Positions 1 through 9,478 of a stretch of DNA of 64,000 bases are shown piece by piece. A program made the position numbers and the translations under genes. The notes under the pieces are model-generated. The model was not told where the DNA came from. It did no database searches and saw only the letters and a list, made by a program, of their open reading frames with translations. The stretch is from Hymenobacter sediminis. Its GTDB lineage: Bacteria > Bacteroidota > Bacteroidia > Cytophagales > Hymenobacteraceae. The stretch spans positions 1 through 64,000 of the forward strand of contig NZ_QKNS01000004.1 in the NCBI RefSeq assembly GCF_003231285.1. Direction: 5' to 3'. Position 1 is the first letter of the stretch; every line of letters starts with the position of its first letter.

Positions 1-1
1 C

Positions 2-2947
2 GAGTACGGCGTTGCCGCGCAGGCCTTGAGCGAGAAGCTACGCGCCCAGACCAAAGAGCAGGCCCAGGCCAGCAAGACGCTGGAAAACCTGACCAAGGTG
101 CAGAACGGGGCCACCGATAGCAACGACCAACTCCGTGCGGAGCTGGCCCTCGCTACGGCTGCCTACAATGCCCTCAGCAAGGAAGAGCGCGAAAACTCGG
201 AGGCCGGCAAAGCCCTGCAGGCCCGCACGAAAGCACTGAGCCTGGAAATCGGCGCCAATGAGCAAGCCGTTAATGACCACCGCCGTTCAATGGGCAACTA
301 CAAAGGCGGCTTTCAGGAGCTGATTAAGGAGATGGTCAAGCTCCAGGCCCAGGAAAAGAATCTGGCCCAAGGCTCTGATGCCCTAGCTCAGAATCAACAG
401 CGCCAAATCGGCTTCCAGATTGCCGCTCAGCGGGCAGCCGCGCAGGCCGGCCAGACGTTTGAGGAAGCCACCCAGGCTATTGAGAACTACGCCCGCAGCA
501 TTGCCCCAGCGGTAGAGCAGCTCACGGAGTTGGAAGCCCAGCAGGCCCGGCTAGTGGAGTCCGGCGATGAAACGTCGGAAACCTACCAGCGCATCGGCTT
601 TCAGATTGCTGCCGCTAATAAGAGCCTGCAGGATGCCAAGCTGGCAACCGAGTCGGTAAACGAGAGCTTGAAGGATGCGGAGCCTGCAGCGCAATCCTTC
701 ACCAGCGCCTTACTGGAAGCGGCCGGCGAAAGTGATACACTCGGCGGTGCCGTGCAGCGGGCTACGGGTTTTCAGGAAAAATTCGTGCAGGTGCAGAACC
801 TCGCCCGCCTGGCCATGGGGGCGAGTACGGGCGCGGCCAAGGTGTTGAAGGTAGCGCTTGCCGCTACGGGTATTGGCGTACTGCTGATTGCCATCGGCGC
901 GCTGGTTACCTACTTCACCCAGACCGCCGAGGGCGGGCGCTTAGTCGAGCAGGTGTTTGCCCAGCTGGGGGCTACCGTGGATGTGATAACGGACCGCTTC
1001 GGCCGGCTTGGCAAAGCCATCGTGCAAGTCTTCGACGGAGATTTTTCGGGCGCTGCGGAAACAGCCAAGGCTAGTTTTCGGGGCGTTGGCGACGAAATCC
1101 AGCGGGAAACCAAGCTCGCCTTGGAGCTGAGCAAGGCCCGCCAGCAGTTGGAGCGCGACGAAATCAACAACATCGACACCAATAAGCGCCTACTCAACCA
1201 GGTGGAACGTCTGAAGAATATTCGGGACGATGAGACCAACTCGATTGCCAAGCGCATGCAGGCCAATGAGGACGCTTATAAAGTCGAACTGGAGCGGGAA
1301 AAGACCCTGGCGGACCTGGCCAAGCGTCGGGTAGATATTCTGCGGCAGGACATTGAGCGGCGGGGCGGCGAAGCCAAGGCCAGTAATGACCAGCTCAAAG
1401 AATTCAAGGAGGCCCAGAATGAGTATTTCGATATTCTGGAAGATGCCGCCGGCAAGCAAAATGAGCTCATCACCAACCGCGTGAGCTTGCAGCGCGAAGC
1501 CGAGGAGCAGCTACGCAAAATCCGTCAGGACTTCCTGAACCTGGAAATAGCCGAGATTGAGGCGCAGTTGCAGCGGGTTGTTGTAGGCAGCAATGCCGAA
1601 CTGCAGCTCGAAAAAGACAAGCTGGAAAAACAACGCGCCCTGGCCTTATCAGAAGCTGACCTTACGGCCAATGCCAAGAAGGCTATCGAGGTTAAGTATC
1701 GTAGTGATATTGAGCAGCTCAATCGCGACCACCTGCAGAAGCTTCGGGAGCAGGCAGCCGAGGCCCAGCAGATCAGCATTGCCACCCAGCTGGCCCAGGC
1801 CCGAGAAGGCAGCCAGGAAGAGTTTTTGCTGAAGGCTCAGGCTATTCAGGCAGAGTTAGCCGCCCGCCTAGCCGCCATTGATACCCGGCAGAGTGCGGAA
1901 GATCAGGCCGCTCAGGCGGATAAAGCCCGCGCCGAGGCTATGAAGGCGCAGGCTGATTTAGAGTTAGCGCAGGCGCTGGCCAGCCTGGAAACCTACATGG
2001 CCCAGCAGCGCACCTTGACCAACCAGCAGTACGCCGATGGGCAGATCACCAAGGCTCAGCACGAAGCGGCATTGGCAGCTATCGAAAAGGCGGGGCAAGA
2101 GGCGCGCATCGTAACGCTGCAGGACTACGGAAAGAGCACTACAGCCGAAGAGGAAGCGCTGAGCCAGCAGAATATAGCTCGCACGGAACAGGAACTGGAG
2201 CGCAAGCGGGCTATTGCCGATCAGGAGCGGGAAATCCGGCTAGCCGTAGCCAGCACGGCCCAGGACGCGGCCGATCTGGTAATCGAGGCCCTGGGCGAAG
2301 AGACCACGGCCGGGCAGATTGCGCTGGCCATCAAAAAAACCGCGGCTGTCGCTGAAATTGCTATTAACCTGTCCAAGGAAATCTCTGCTATCAACTCCAA
2401 TGCTGCGGCTAACCCCTTAAACATTCCAACTGGGGGCCTGGCCGGGGTGTCTCAGTCGGCTATTCTGACCGGTATTGCTATTGCAAAGGCGGCTTTTGCT
2501 ACGGCTCGGGTGCTGGCTTTCGCTGATGGTGGCTTGGTGCTGGGTCCTGGTGGGCCAAAAGATGATCTGATTCCCGCTTACCTCTCCAACGGGGAAGCCG
2601 TGATGACCGCCAAGGCCGTGAGCATGTTCGGCCCGATGCTGAGCTGGATGAATGAGGCTGGCGGCGGCAAGTCCTTCGGCTATAAAGACCCGATGCCCGC
2701 TGCCACTATGGCCCGCTATGCCGAAGGCGGGGTAGTGCGCTACGATGCCAGCTACATGGCTGCTATGTCGGGCCGTGCTGGGGGTAGCCAGATTGATTAT
2801 CAGGAGCTAGCCCGCACAGTAGCGCAGGAATTAGGCCCAGTGTTCTACGCAGCTAATAAGGCGTTGCCTGCCCCAGTGACCGTGCTCAGTGAACTGAAAG
2901 AGAAACAGGATAAAGTAGCGAGAAACCAAGCCCGCGCCGACCTATGA
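2..2947 (+). CDS. Phage tail tape measure protein (5' end outside window)
   Basis: The frame is open from the first bases of the window, so the gene begins upstream; at least 981 residues are visible. Tape measure proteins set tail length and lie inside the tail tube. The sequence is mostly long charged, Gln/Ala/Glu-rich coiled coil. A hydrophobic stretch (VALAATGIGVLLIAIGAL) lies near residue 290. The C-terminal part has the tape-measure-like segment FADGGLVLGPGGP followed by SNGEAVMTAKAV. At roughly 1.5 angstrom per residue, the visible part alone would correspond to a tail of about 150 nm, implying a long-tailed phage; this is inference. The stop overlaps the next start (ATGA at 2944-2947), so the two are translationally coupled. 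Confidence 0.9.
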   Translation, partial: EYGVAAQALSEKLRAQTKEQAQASKTLENLTKVQNGATDSNDQLRAELALATAAYNALSKEERENSEAGKALQARTKALSLEIGANEQAVNDHRRSMGNYKGGFQELIKEMVKLQAQEKNLAQGSDALAQNQQRQIGFQIAAQRAAAQAGQTFEEATQAIENYARSIAPAVEQLTELEAQQARLVESGDETSETYQRIGFQIAAANKSLQDAKLATESVNESLKDAEPAAQSFTSALLEAAGESDTLGGAVQRATGFQEKFVQVQNLARLAMGASTGAAKVLKVALAATGIGVLLIAIGALVTYFTQTAEGGRLVEQVFAQLGATVDVITDRFGRLGKAIVQVFDGDFSGAAETAKASFRGVGDEIQRETKLALELSKARQQLERDEINNIDTNKRLLNQVERLKNIRDDETNSIAKRMQANEDAYKVELEREKTLADLAKRRVDILRQDIERRGGEAKASNDQLKEFKEAQNEYFDILEDAAGKQNELITNRVSLQREAEEQLRKIRQDFLNLEIAEIEAQLQRVVVGSNAELQLEKDKLEKQRALALSEADLTANAKKAIEVKYRSDIEQLNRDHLQKLREQAAEAQQISIATQLAQAREGSQEEFLLKAQAIQAELAARLAAIDTRQSAEDQAAQADKARAEAMKAQADLELAQALASLETYMAQQRTLTNQQYADGQITKAQHEAALAAIEKAGQEARIVTLQDYGKSTTAEEEALSQQNIARTEQELERKRAIADQEREIRLAVASTAQDAADLVIEALGEETTAGQIALAIKKTAAVAEIAINLSKEISAINSNAAANPLNIPTGGLAGVSQSAILTGIAIAKAAFATARVLAFADGGLVLGPGGPKDDLIPAYLSNGEAVMTAKAVSMFGPMLSWMNEAGGGKSFGYKDPMPAATMARYAEGGVVRYDASYMAAMSGRAGGSQIDYQELARTVAQELGPVFYAANKALPAPVTVLSELKEKQDKVARNQARADL

Positions 2948-3192
2948 AAGTGATTGAGATAATGAACAAGCTGGATGAGGGCGGTCAATTGACTGCCCTC
3001 TATCAGGCCGGCATCATCAACCTGAAAGCCTTCAGCCAGCGGGATATCTACTTGCGGTGGCAAACGCTTCGGGCCTCGCTTCGCTACACTTCCGACAATG
3101 CGGGTGCTGTGCGGCGAGTAGCTGAAGAATTAGAGGTGAGCACGGATACGGTGTACCGGGCTATTGCGGGCATGGAAAAGCAGACTGCGTAG
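2944..3192 (+). CDS. Small phage protein with helix-turn-helix-like C-terminus
   Basis: An 82-residue protein whose start overlaps the tape measure stop by ATGA. The C-terminal half (AVRRVAEELEVSTDTVYRAI, about residues 55-74) reads as a helix-turn-helix, as in small DNA-binding or transposase-type HTH modules. The N-terminal half is amphipathic. Lying between tail and head genes, it might be a late regulator or a small morphogenesis factor; the sequence does not decide. I do not recognise a named family. Confidence 0.7.
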   Translation: MKVIEIMNKLDEGGQLTALYQAGIINLKAFSQRDIYLRWQTLRASLRYTSDNAGAVRRVAEELEVSTDTVYRAIAGMEKQTA

Positions 3193-3277
3193 CAAAACAC
3201 CACACAGTTAAGGCCTTGACGCAGGATGATGCGTCAAAAGTCCAAGCCTCGCGGAATCATCCTAGCACCTTCGTATC

Positions 3278-4486
3278 ATGTCTGAAGCGAAGGTTCTTAT
3301 TAGCGGCCCCATTGTCGGGGATTCCAGTGAAGCGGGCAACGCATGGCCCTACACCACGCTGGAAGATGTTATTTCTCAGCTGGAATGGCAGAAGCCCTAC
3401 GACTCTGTTCGGGTTATCATCAACTCCGAGGGCGGGCGCCTGGATAAAGGCTTTGGCATCTACGACAAGCTCCGCAGCCTAGGGCCCGACATTACGGTAA
3501 CTACGGAGGCCATTGGCCAATGCTCCAGCATTGCCACTATTGTTTTGCTGGCTGGCTCCGTGCGTCTGATTCACGAGCATACCGAGTGCCTGATTCACTT
3601 GCCCCGTGGTGGCTGTGAAGGCGCTACCCCAGCCCAGGCCCAGCAGTGGGCAGATGCGATGCTGGCAGCTCAGCAGAAGATGATTGATGTGAGCGTAGAG
3701 CGCACCGGTCAACCAGCCGATGTGATTGCCGCCCGCATGGCGGAGGAAAAGCTCGTTTCGCCTTCGGATATGGTAGCGCTGGGCTTTGCTACGCTACTGC
3801 TCAAGCCAGTTACCGCCCTGGCTACGCTGCCGATTACGGCGGCTGTTCCTGCTTCTTCTACTCACGACGATACGCCCAAGTGGGCGCAAAACCTCATGTC
3901 CAAATTCTCGACCCTTCTGGCTACGATGGGCCTGGCTGTTGCTGGGGCTGCTGCCAAACCTACTACAGCGCAAGCCACCACGGCTACCGATACCAGCGGC
4001 GCAATTACGGCCCTGGCTGTCGAGTCCGACAAAGGCCAGCTCACCATTGATACCGGCGACCGGGACACCTACCAGGTAGGCGACAAGGTAACGGGGGCGG
4101 ATTCGCCTAACGACCCGATTGCCGATGGTGACTACGTGCTGACGGATGGCAACACCATTTCGGTAGCGGAGGAGCTCATTACGGCCATTGCGCCTACCGT
4201 TGATGCCGCAGCAGCGGCTACTGCCTCGGCCGATCAGGATGATGCTATGACGCAAGTGCTGAGCGCTATCACCAATCTGGCCAATGAAGTGAAGGGCATC
4301 AAGCAAACGCAGGCGACTACGGCCCGCCGCATCAACACCATTGCTGCTGCTACGGGCAGCGCTGCCGTGGTGGAGCATGATGATGTGCCGACTACTAGCA
4401 GCACGGGTAAGGTGCTGCCCACCAACCACGGCGCGGCTGCGGCACAAGCACGCGAAGCCCGCCAAAAAAAGAACGGTCGCCTGTAA
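3278..4486 (+). CDS. ClpP-like prohead maturation protease with scaffold-like C-terminal extension
   Basis: A 402-residue protein. Residues 1 to about 180 have the ClpP/crotonase fold seen in phage head maturation proteases. The likely nucleophile Ser is in GQCSSIATIVLLAG, the counterpart of ClpP GQAAS, and the likely catalytic His is in LIHLPRGG. The remaining 220 residues are Ala/Thr-rich with a small beta-type segment (about 245-310) and a coiled, Lys/Arg-rich end, fitting a scaffold or delivery domain removed during maturation. The major capsid gene follows 41 bp downstream, the usual protease-capsid order. The ATG at 3278 precedes the conserved KVLISGPIVG strand. Confidence 0.85.
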   Translation: MSEAKVLISGPIVGDSSEAGNAWPYTTLEDVISQLEWQKPYDSVRVIINSEGGRLDKGFGIYDKLRSLGPDITVTTEAIGQCSSIATIVLLAGSVRLIHEHTECLIHLPRGGCEGATPAQAQQWADAMLAAQQKMIDVSVERTGQPADVIAARMAEEKLVSPSDMVALGFATLLLKPVTALATLPITAAVPASSTHDDTPKWAQNLMSKFSTLLATMGLAVAGAAAKPTTAQATTATDTSGAITALAVESDKGQLTIDTGDRDTYQVGDKVTGADSPNDPIADGDYVLTDGNTISVAEELITAIAPTVDAAAAATASADQDDAMTQVLSAITNLANEVKGIKQTQATTARRINTIAAATGSAAVVEHDDVPTTSSTGKVLPTNHGAAAAQAREARQKKNGRL

Positions 4487-4527
4487 TCCAGGCCAGTTGA
4501 ATTTCTACTCTTTTATTTTCTAAAACG

Positions 4528-5634
4528 ATGGCTGATACCGTCCTGGATTACGCTTGGCTGACTGGCGCAGCTCCCCTCTACGGCCCGGAAGAATTCCGCG
4601 CTTTTATTCTCAAATACATTCAGGAAGACCCTGAACTCAGCGCCATCATGGTGATTGAGGATGGCATCAAAGCCGACATGGACGTAGTGTTCGTGGGCGA
4701 CTTTGAGAAGGTTACCCACCTCGACCCCGGTTGTGGTGCCCAACCTTCCCGCGTACGCATTCCCTTCGAAAAGCTGAAGTGGCAGCCGAAAGCCATGCTG
4801 GCTTGGATTGCTGAATGTGCGCGTGACCTGGATGGCACATTCATGGCGTGGGGTATGGATGTGGGCTATAAGCGGGATGACCTGCAAAACGCCCTCATCA
4901 AGATCAAATCCGGCCGTTTGGTGCCCGGTGATGCGGATACCGAGCGCACGGTCAACTACTGGAATGAGTTTGTGCAAGACAAATTCATTTCGGCTATCAA
5001 GCGAGACATCTACCGCTTCGTGCTGCTGGGTGATACCACCATTTCGGCTGCCAAACTCACCCACGGCGCGGATGATGTGAAGAACTACAACGCCATTGAT
5101 GGGGTGTTCAAGCAGCTGTTCAACGCTGGCGAAGAGAACCGTGCTTATACAATTGCCGCCAACCAGTCGGCTGATCAGGAACTGCCCGCCGGCGAATCTT
5201 ACAAAATCTTCAAGGCCCTGCACAACGCAGCCGAAGGAGAGCTAGAGGACGCTACGGACCTGATTTACTTGTGCACCAGCTCGGTGGCCAAAAACTGGCA
5301 GGACTACCGCGAGTCGAATGACAAGGTGCAGGTAAGCTGGGAGCTGCAGGAAGGCCGCTTGGTAGCGCCCACCTTCCGCGATGTGCCTATTATCAAGGTA
5401 AAAGACCTGGATAAAATCCTGAAGCGTGACTTCAAGATTGCCGGTAAAATCGACCTGCCACACCGCGTTGTCCTGACTACCCGCCGCAACCTGCGGGCTG
5501 GCTTTGACAGCTACAATGCCGCTACCCAAGTGGATGCGTGGTATGACCGCAAGGACCGCGAAACCAACATGCGCGCTGAGTTCATGATGGACGCGAAGGT
5601 GATGAGTTCCGACCTCATCCTGGGTGCCTACTAA
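4528..5634 (+). CDS. Phage major capsid protein
   Basis: A 368-residue protein directly behind the prohead protease. It resembles capsid proteins of Bacteroidota phages and prophages: an acidic N-terminal arm, a long central alpha/beta region and a C-terminal domain with DLPHRVVLTTRRNLRAGFDS followed by WYDRKDRETNMRAEFMMDAK, the type of end seen in HK97-fold coats. No membrane segment or signal is present. Assignment rests on position, length and overall composition rather than a unique motif. Confidence 0.8.
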   Translation: MADTVLDYAWLTGAAPLYGPEEFRAFILKYIQEDPELSAIMVIEDGIKADMDVVFVGDFEKVTHLDPGCGAQPSRVRIPFEKLKWQPKAMLAWIAECARDLDGTFMAWGMDVGYKRDDLQNALIKIKSGRLVPGDADTERTVNYWNEFVQDKFISAIKRDIYRFVLLGDTTISAAKLTHGADDVKNYNAIDGVFKQLFNAGEENRAYTIAANQSADQELPAGESYKIFKALHNAAEGELEDATDLIYLCTSSVAKNWQDYRESNDKVQVSWELQEGRLVAPTFRDVPIIKVKDLDKILKRDFKIAGKIDLPHRVVLTTRRNLRAGFDSYNAATQVDAWYDRKDRETNMRAEFMMDAKVMSSDLILGAY

Positions 5635-5710
5635 GCTATCCTAGACGAAAACGCCCTAGCCACTTAGGCTGGGGCCATTCTTCACCTCATTTCATAGGAG
5701 AAACATAGAT

Positions 5711-6277
5711 ATGGCAACCTGCCGTCAACTAAAAGGTGGTGCCGCTGCTCCCTGCGAGACAGGGACTTCGGGCATGAAAACCAAAACGGTCCTGATCCGC
5801 AAGGAAGATATTGCCGGGGTAGCGCGTCATGCCACCATCAAAAAGGCCATTACGCTTTCGCTGGTAGCCGGCAAGAAAGGCTTCCTGTTTCAGGGGCTGG
5901 GCAGCAGCAATGCGGCCCGTGCTGAGCTGGTACCGGGCAAGTACAAGCCCAGCTACAAACACGACTTCGACCTGGTAGCCTTCGACCCAGGGCCCGAGCA
6001 GGCCGAAACGATGGAAGATTTGGCCGCTGATCCGGAAGGCGTAGTATCCATCACCCAAGACAACAACGGCTACTACAAAGTACTGGGCCTGAACGCGGGC
6101 CTTCGTCCTTCGGCCCTGAAAACGGACAGCGAGGATGCTGACCTCGGCGGTGGCATTCCTGCTACGCTGACCTCCGAAAAGGAACTGGGCCTAGCAGATT
6201 ACTTCATGGTGATGACAGATGGTGTTTATGATGCCGCTGCTACCAAAACAGCTTTCGAGGCGCTGTACTCGGCATGA
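5711..6277 (+). CDS. Phage structural-type protein of unknown function
   Basis: A 188-residue protein with no recognised domain, downstream of the major capsid gene. A clear Shine-Dalgarno-like AGGAG (5696-5700) precedes the ATG, unusual in this window. The sequence is soluble, beta-rich looking and Gly/Ala/Asp-rich (LVAGKKGFLFQGLGSS, FDLVAFDPGPEQ), compatible with a virion protein such as a tail tube or decoration protein; that is inference from context. Its stop overlaps the next start by ATGA. Confidence 0.7.
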   Translation: MATCRQLKGGAAAPCETGTSGMKTKTVLIRKEDIAGVARHATIKKAITLSLVAGKKGFLFQGLGSSNAARAELVPGKYKPSYKHDFDLVAFDPGPEQAETMEDLAADPEGVVSITQDNNGYYKVLGLNAGLRPSALKTDSEDADLGGGIPATLTSEKELGLADYFMVMTDGVYDAAATKTAFEALYSA

Positions 6278-6957
6278 GTGGGGTAGGTAACGAGTGGGGG
6301 GAACGGGCTCGTCTGGTAAAACAGGCGGGCCTATCCGCCACCCCAAAAGATGAAATAGCCGCCGTGCATGCGGCTCTCTACCCCTCGGCTGAGCCCGTCC
6401 GGACAGGCTGCTACAAGTGCCTTGCCGAAGCCTATCAGGCGATTCTGCGCTACCTGCGCACCTCAACAGATTCCCCAACCTCCTCACTTTCTGCTGTTAT
6501 GTCCACTGCCAAAGTAGACCGCAAATACTCGTTTGTTAAGTCCGATCAGACCTACCGCCCGCACAACTCGCCGGTGGTGTTCAGCAACGATAACCTGACC
6601 GATGCCCGCGTGGCCATGATTCTGAAAGGCGACCCGGCTGCTGCCGTTCACTTCGGTATTTCCGAAGACGAAGGCCAGCAGTTCGTCACGGACCACGCCG
6701 CCGAAGTAGAGGCGCTGGCCGCTGCTCAGGCCAGCCAGAACCCGGCTAACACCACCACGCTGACCATTACCAGCACCAGCAACCCACTGGCTGACGAGAA
6801 CAGCGACGAATACAAAGCCGAGTACGGCAAGCTTGATGCTTTGCACCGTCCTGAGCTGAATACGCTCTACGCCGATGAGGTGAAGGAAGGCGACGCCCAA
6901 AGCTTTGCCAACAAAGGCGAAATCATCAAAGCTATCCTGGCCTTCCGCGCCAAATAA
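6274..6957 (+). CDS. Phage protein of unknown function, two-part
   Basis: A 227-residue open frame coupled by ATGA to the preceding gene. The first 75 residues contain a Cys pair in GCYKCLAEAYQAILRYL and look helical. After a Thr/Ser-rich joint, an internal ATG at 6499 begins MSTAKVDRKYS, followed by a different acidic domain ending in AFANKGEI-like helices (DAQSFANKGEIIKAILAFRAK overall). The C-terminal half could be translated separately or the gene may be a fusion of two small phage genes. A strong terminator follows at 6979-7014. Confidence 0.65.
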   Translation: MSGVGNEWGERARLVKQAGLSATPKDEIAAVHAALYPSAEPVRTGCYKCLAEAYQAILRYLRTSTDSPTSSLSAVMSTAKVDRKYSFVKSDQTYRPHNSPVVFSNDNLTDARVAMILKGDPAAAVHFGISEDEGQQFVTDHAAEVEALAAAQASQNPANTTTLTITSTSNPLADENSDEYKAEYGKLDALHRPELNTLYADEVKEGDAQSFANKGEIIKAILAFRAK

Positions 6958-6978
6958 GCAGCCTTTTTCTAGTGCCCG

Positions 6979-7014
6979 AAAAGGCCCGCACCGCGCTTCG
7001 GGGCGGGCCTTTTT
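6979..7014 (+). terminator. Rho-independent terminator in late phage genes
   Basis: A GC-rich hairpin with arms AAAGGCCCGC and GCGGGCCTTT followed by a T run. It splits the capsid group from the portal group. Confidence 0.85.
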
Positions 7015-7038
7015 GCTACCCCTTGCTTTCTCTCTCCC

Positions 7039-8307
7039 GTGTCCACTGCTACTTCTACCCCTCTTGCTCCCGTAGCCCAGGCCCAGCGTCAGGTAATTAA
7101 GGCCCAGGCATTGCGCCCGGACATTATCACCCTGAGCACGCCCACCGACTACCCGAAGTGGGGAGATGATAACCTGTATCCGCAGCGCCTGCTGGCCGCG
7201 TATGCGGGCTCGGGCACGGCAACGGTATGCGCCGAGCGCAAAGCCCAGTTTATTGAGGGCAACGGCTTCACCGACACCACTTTTTATAGGGCCGTAATTG
7301 ACCGGGCGGGCGGCACGCTGGATGCGCTGCTGCAGCCCGTAGCCAACAACACGGCCTACCTAGAAGGCTGGGCCGTGCGCGTGAACATCAATGCCAACGG
7401 CTTCCCCTGCGAGGTGCTGCACCAGCCCAAAGAGCAGGTACGACCTTATTACCCGGACAGTGCTGGGGTAACCCGCTGGTGCGGGCTGGTACGCAACCCG
7501 GCAGCGGTGGCTAAGCGGGGTGCCACCTATGCTTCCCGTTCGGGCCTGCAGAAAGTGCCCGTATTCAACCCGCGCGAAACGCCCGAAAAACGGCTGGAGC
7601 GCATTGCCGCTTGGGAAAATGAGAAGGGGGAAGTAGTTGGACTGAAAGGCTACCCAGGTGAGGTTTACTACTGGTTCCAGAAGCGTACCGGAGCCTACCT
7701 GCACCCGCGCCCGCTCCTTGATGCTGTGCTCGATGACGTGTACTCGGAGCCAAACCTAAAGCGCAGCCGTGCCCGGGACCTGGATTCCGGCTATTCGGCT
7801 CAGGTAATGATTACCGAGTACGGCACGGCTACTCCTACCCAAGAGGTAATCGAAGCCAACGGTGCCAAATATGGGGTGTTTGTAGGTCCTGATGGGAGCC
7901 GCATTCTATTGCAGTATGCAGTCAGCAAGGAACTGAAGCCAGATGTAGACACGCTTACGGCCCCCGATGCCAGCAAGCGCTATGTGACGGATGAGGAGGC
8001 CATTAAGGGCAACATCCGCGAAGCCATGCAGATGCCGGGCGTACTGCTGGGCCGGGAAATAGCGGGCAAGCTCGGTAGCTGGCAGGAGTTTCAGGACGCC
8101 GTAGCCTACGTGCAGGCCTTCGTGGTGAACTCTGCTCAGCGTAGCATCGAGCGGGGCTTCGAAGCCATCTTCCGCACCTTCCAGCGCGCCGATGGCAGCT
8201 TTCCTTTTAAGGACCTCAAGGATTTCTCCATTCAAAACCTCACCCTTCAGCAGGCCGCGGCCTTGGCTGGAGTAGAAGCCCCCGCCGATGGAAACCCTGC
8301 TGTTTAG
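7039..8307 (+). CDS. Phage portal-like protein
   Basis: A 422-residue protein with a GTG start. It resembles portal proteins of Bacteroidota phages: an N-terminal WGDDNLYPQRLL segment, a central KGYPGEVYYWFQKRTGAYLHP strand region, and a C-terminal helical part (EAIKGNIREAMQMPGVLLGREIAGKLGSWQEF overall, about 330-362) like the stem and crown helices that bind the capsid vertex. The portal forms the dodecameric DNA channel in the head. Its place after, rather than before, the protease and capsid genes is unusual. It overlaps the next gene by 20 bp. Confidence 0.7.
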   Translation: MSTATSTPLAPVAQAQRQVIKAQALRPDIITLSTPTDYPKWGDDNLYPQRLLAAYAGSGTATVCAERKAQFIEGNGFTDTTFYRAVIDRAGGTLDALLQPVANNTAYLEGWAVRVNINANGFPCEVLHQPKEQVRPYYPDSAGVTRWCGLVRNPAAVAKRGATYASRSGLQKVPVFNPRETPEKRLERIAAWENEKGEVVGLKGYPGEVYYWFQKRTGAYLHPRPLLDAVLDDVYSEPNLKRSRARDLDSGYSAQVMITEYGTATPTQEVIEANGAKYGVFVGPDGSRILLQYAVSKELKPDVDTLTAPDASKRYVTDEEAIKGNIREAMQMPGVLLGREIAGKLGSWQEFQDAVAYVQAFVVNSAQRSIERGFEAIFRTFQRADGSFPFKDLKDFSIQNLTLQQAAALAGVEAPADGNPAV

Positions 8308-8809
8308 CCGCGAAGATTTCGCGCCCTATGTGCAACTGCCTGAACTAGATGAAGGCCGGCTGGAGCCGCACATGCTCGAAGCCCAGCGCCGCCTACGGCC
8401 CTTGCTCGGGGAACAGCTCTACATGGAAGTAGCCCGCCTACATAAAGCCAGTGAGTTGAGTGGTGATTACCTCGAACTCTACAGCAAGTCTCTGCCCGCG
8501 CTGGTGTATGCAGCCGCTGCCCAGTTCTGGCCTTTCTCCCAAACGACGGTTACCCGCTACGGCCTCCGCGAAAAGGAAAGCCAGCACTCTAAATCCGTTG
8601 ACCCCCGCACGCTGGCAGCTCAGGCTGCTATCTACGATGGTCGGGCCCTAAGCTACGAAGTGGAGCTGCGCACCTGGCTGATTTCCAAGGCGGCCAGCTT
8701 CACAGGCTTCTATCCTGATCAGTCTCATTGCGGTAGCCACGCCGCCCCGGCCCGCACGGCTACCGTGGTAGTGCAGGCCATTGGCCGGCCCGCCTACCGC
8801 CCCCGCTAA
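8288..8809 (+). CDS. Head completion / connector-type phage protein (DUF6712-like)
   Basis: A 173-residue protein overlapping the portal gene by 20 bp. The start METLLFSREDFAPYVQLPEL and helical body with LGEQLYMEV and LVYAAAAQFWPFSQT resemble the small helical proteins next to portal genes in Bacteroidota prophages, thought to be connector or head-completion proteins. The C-terminal 30 residues are basic and low in predicted structure. Assignment is by resemblance and position. Confidence 0.55.
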   Translation: METLLFSREDFAPYVQLPELDEGRLEPHMLEAQRRLRPLLGEQLYMEVARLHKASELSGDYLELYSKSLPALVYAAAAQFWPFSQTTVTRYGLREKESQHSKSVDPRTLAAQAAIYDGRALSYEVELRTWLISKAASFTGFYPDQSHCGSHAAPARTATVVVQAIGRPAYRPR

Positions 8810-8860
8810 TCTGCCCCGACCTACACCTATTCGCTTGCTGCTATCTGTCCACTGCCCGCC

Positions 8861-9478
8861 GTGAAGTTTGTGCGCCATCCTCTTACCGAAACCTTTAAGC
8901 TACTCGGCTTCGACGGCCCGAGCGACTTAGTTGCCTCGGCCTATGGCCTGAAGGCGCTACCTCTTTTCGTGCTCAAAATCCAGGTGAGCGGCACGCTGCT
9001 GGCCGCTATTGTCGCTTTCAGCACGAAGTGGATCTGGAAACCACCGCTGGCCATGGTGTTGCTCATCGGGCTGGACATTCTCAATGCCTGGTATGGGTAT
9101 CAGGCTGACGTAAAGCTGCGGGGAGCGGGCTTTAAGTGGGATGAGCTGCAGCGCACTTTCGGCAAGATTGTCGGCACGCTGCTGGTGCTCACACTGATTA
9201 AGAATCTGATCAACAGCTACGAGTACTATGCCTACGCCGCCGATGTGGTGTTTGCCTGGCTCTTCACCTACAAGGGCCGCAAGCTGGCGGCGAAGATGGT
9301 AGCGCTGAAAGTGGTAGAGGGCGGCTTACCGAAGCTGATAGCGGGGCTGGTAGCCAGCAAGTTCGGCCCCTACATCGTCGATTACATCCAGAAAAAGCCT
9401 GTCGAGGTGCCCACGCCGGGCCCTGCTGTAGAACCTGCGCCCACGCCCGAGGGCGCCCAAACCCCAGAAGCCGCATGA
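8861..9478 (+). CDS. Phage holin family protein
   Basis: A 205-residue protein with a GTG start and three or four hydrophobic helices (about 40-60, 65-85, 105-125, 135-150), resembling phage holins of the toxin-secretion/phage-lysis type with an LLIGLDILNAWYGYQ core. Holins open the inner membrane so the endolysin can reach the wall. The C-terminus is a Pro/Ala/Glu-rich tail (VPTPGPAVEPAPTPEG). The stop overlaps the amidase start by ATGA, the classic holin-endolysin coupling. Confidence 0.75.
   Translation: MKFVRHPLTETFKLLGFDGPSDLVASAYGLKALPLFVLKIQVSGTLLAAIVAFSTKWIWKPPLAMVLLIGLDILNAWYGYQADVKLRGAGFKWDELQRTFGKIVGTLLVLTLIKNLINSYEYYAYAADVVFAWLFTYKGRKLAAKMVALKVVEGGLPKLIAGLVASKFGPYIVDYIQKKPVEVPTPGPAVEPAPTPEGAQTPEAA

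Noticed and set aside
3794..4465. 223-codon minus-strand frame
   Set aside because: A shadow of the prohead protease gene; Arg/Gly-rich composition typical of antisense frames in GC-rich DNA.
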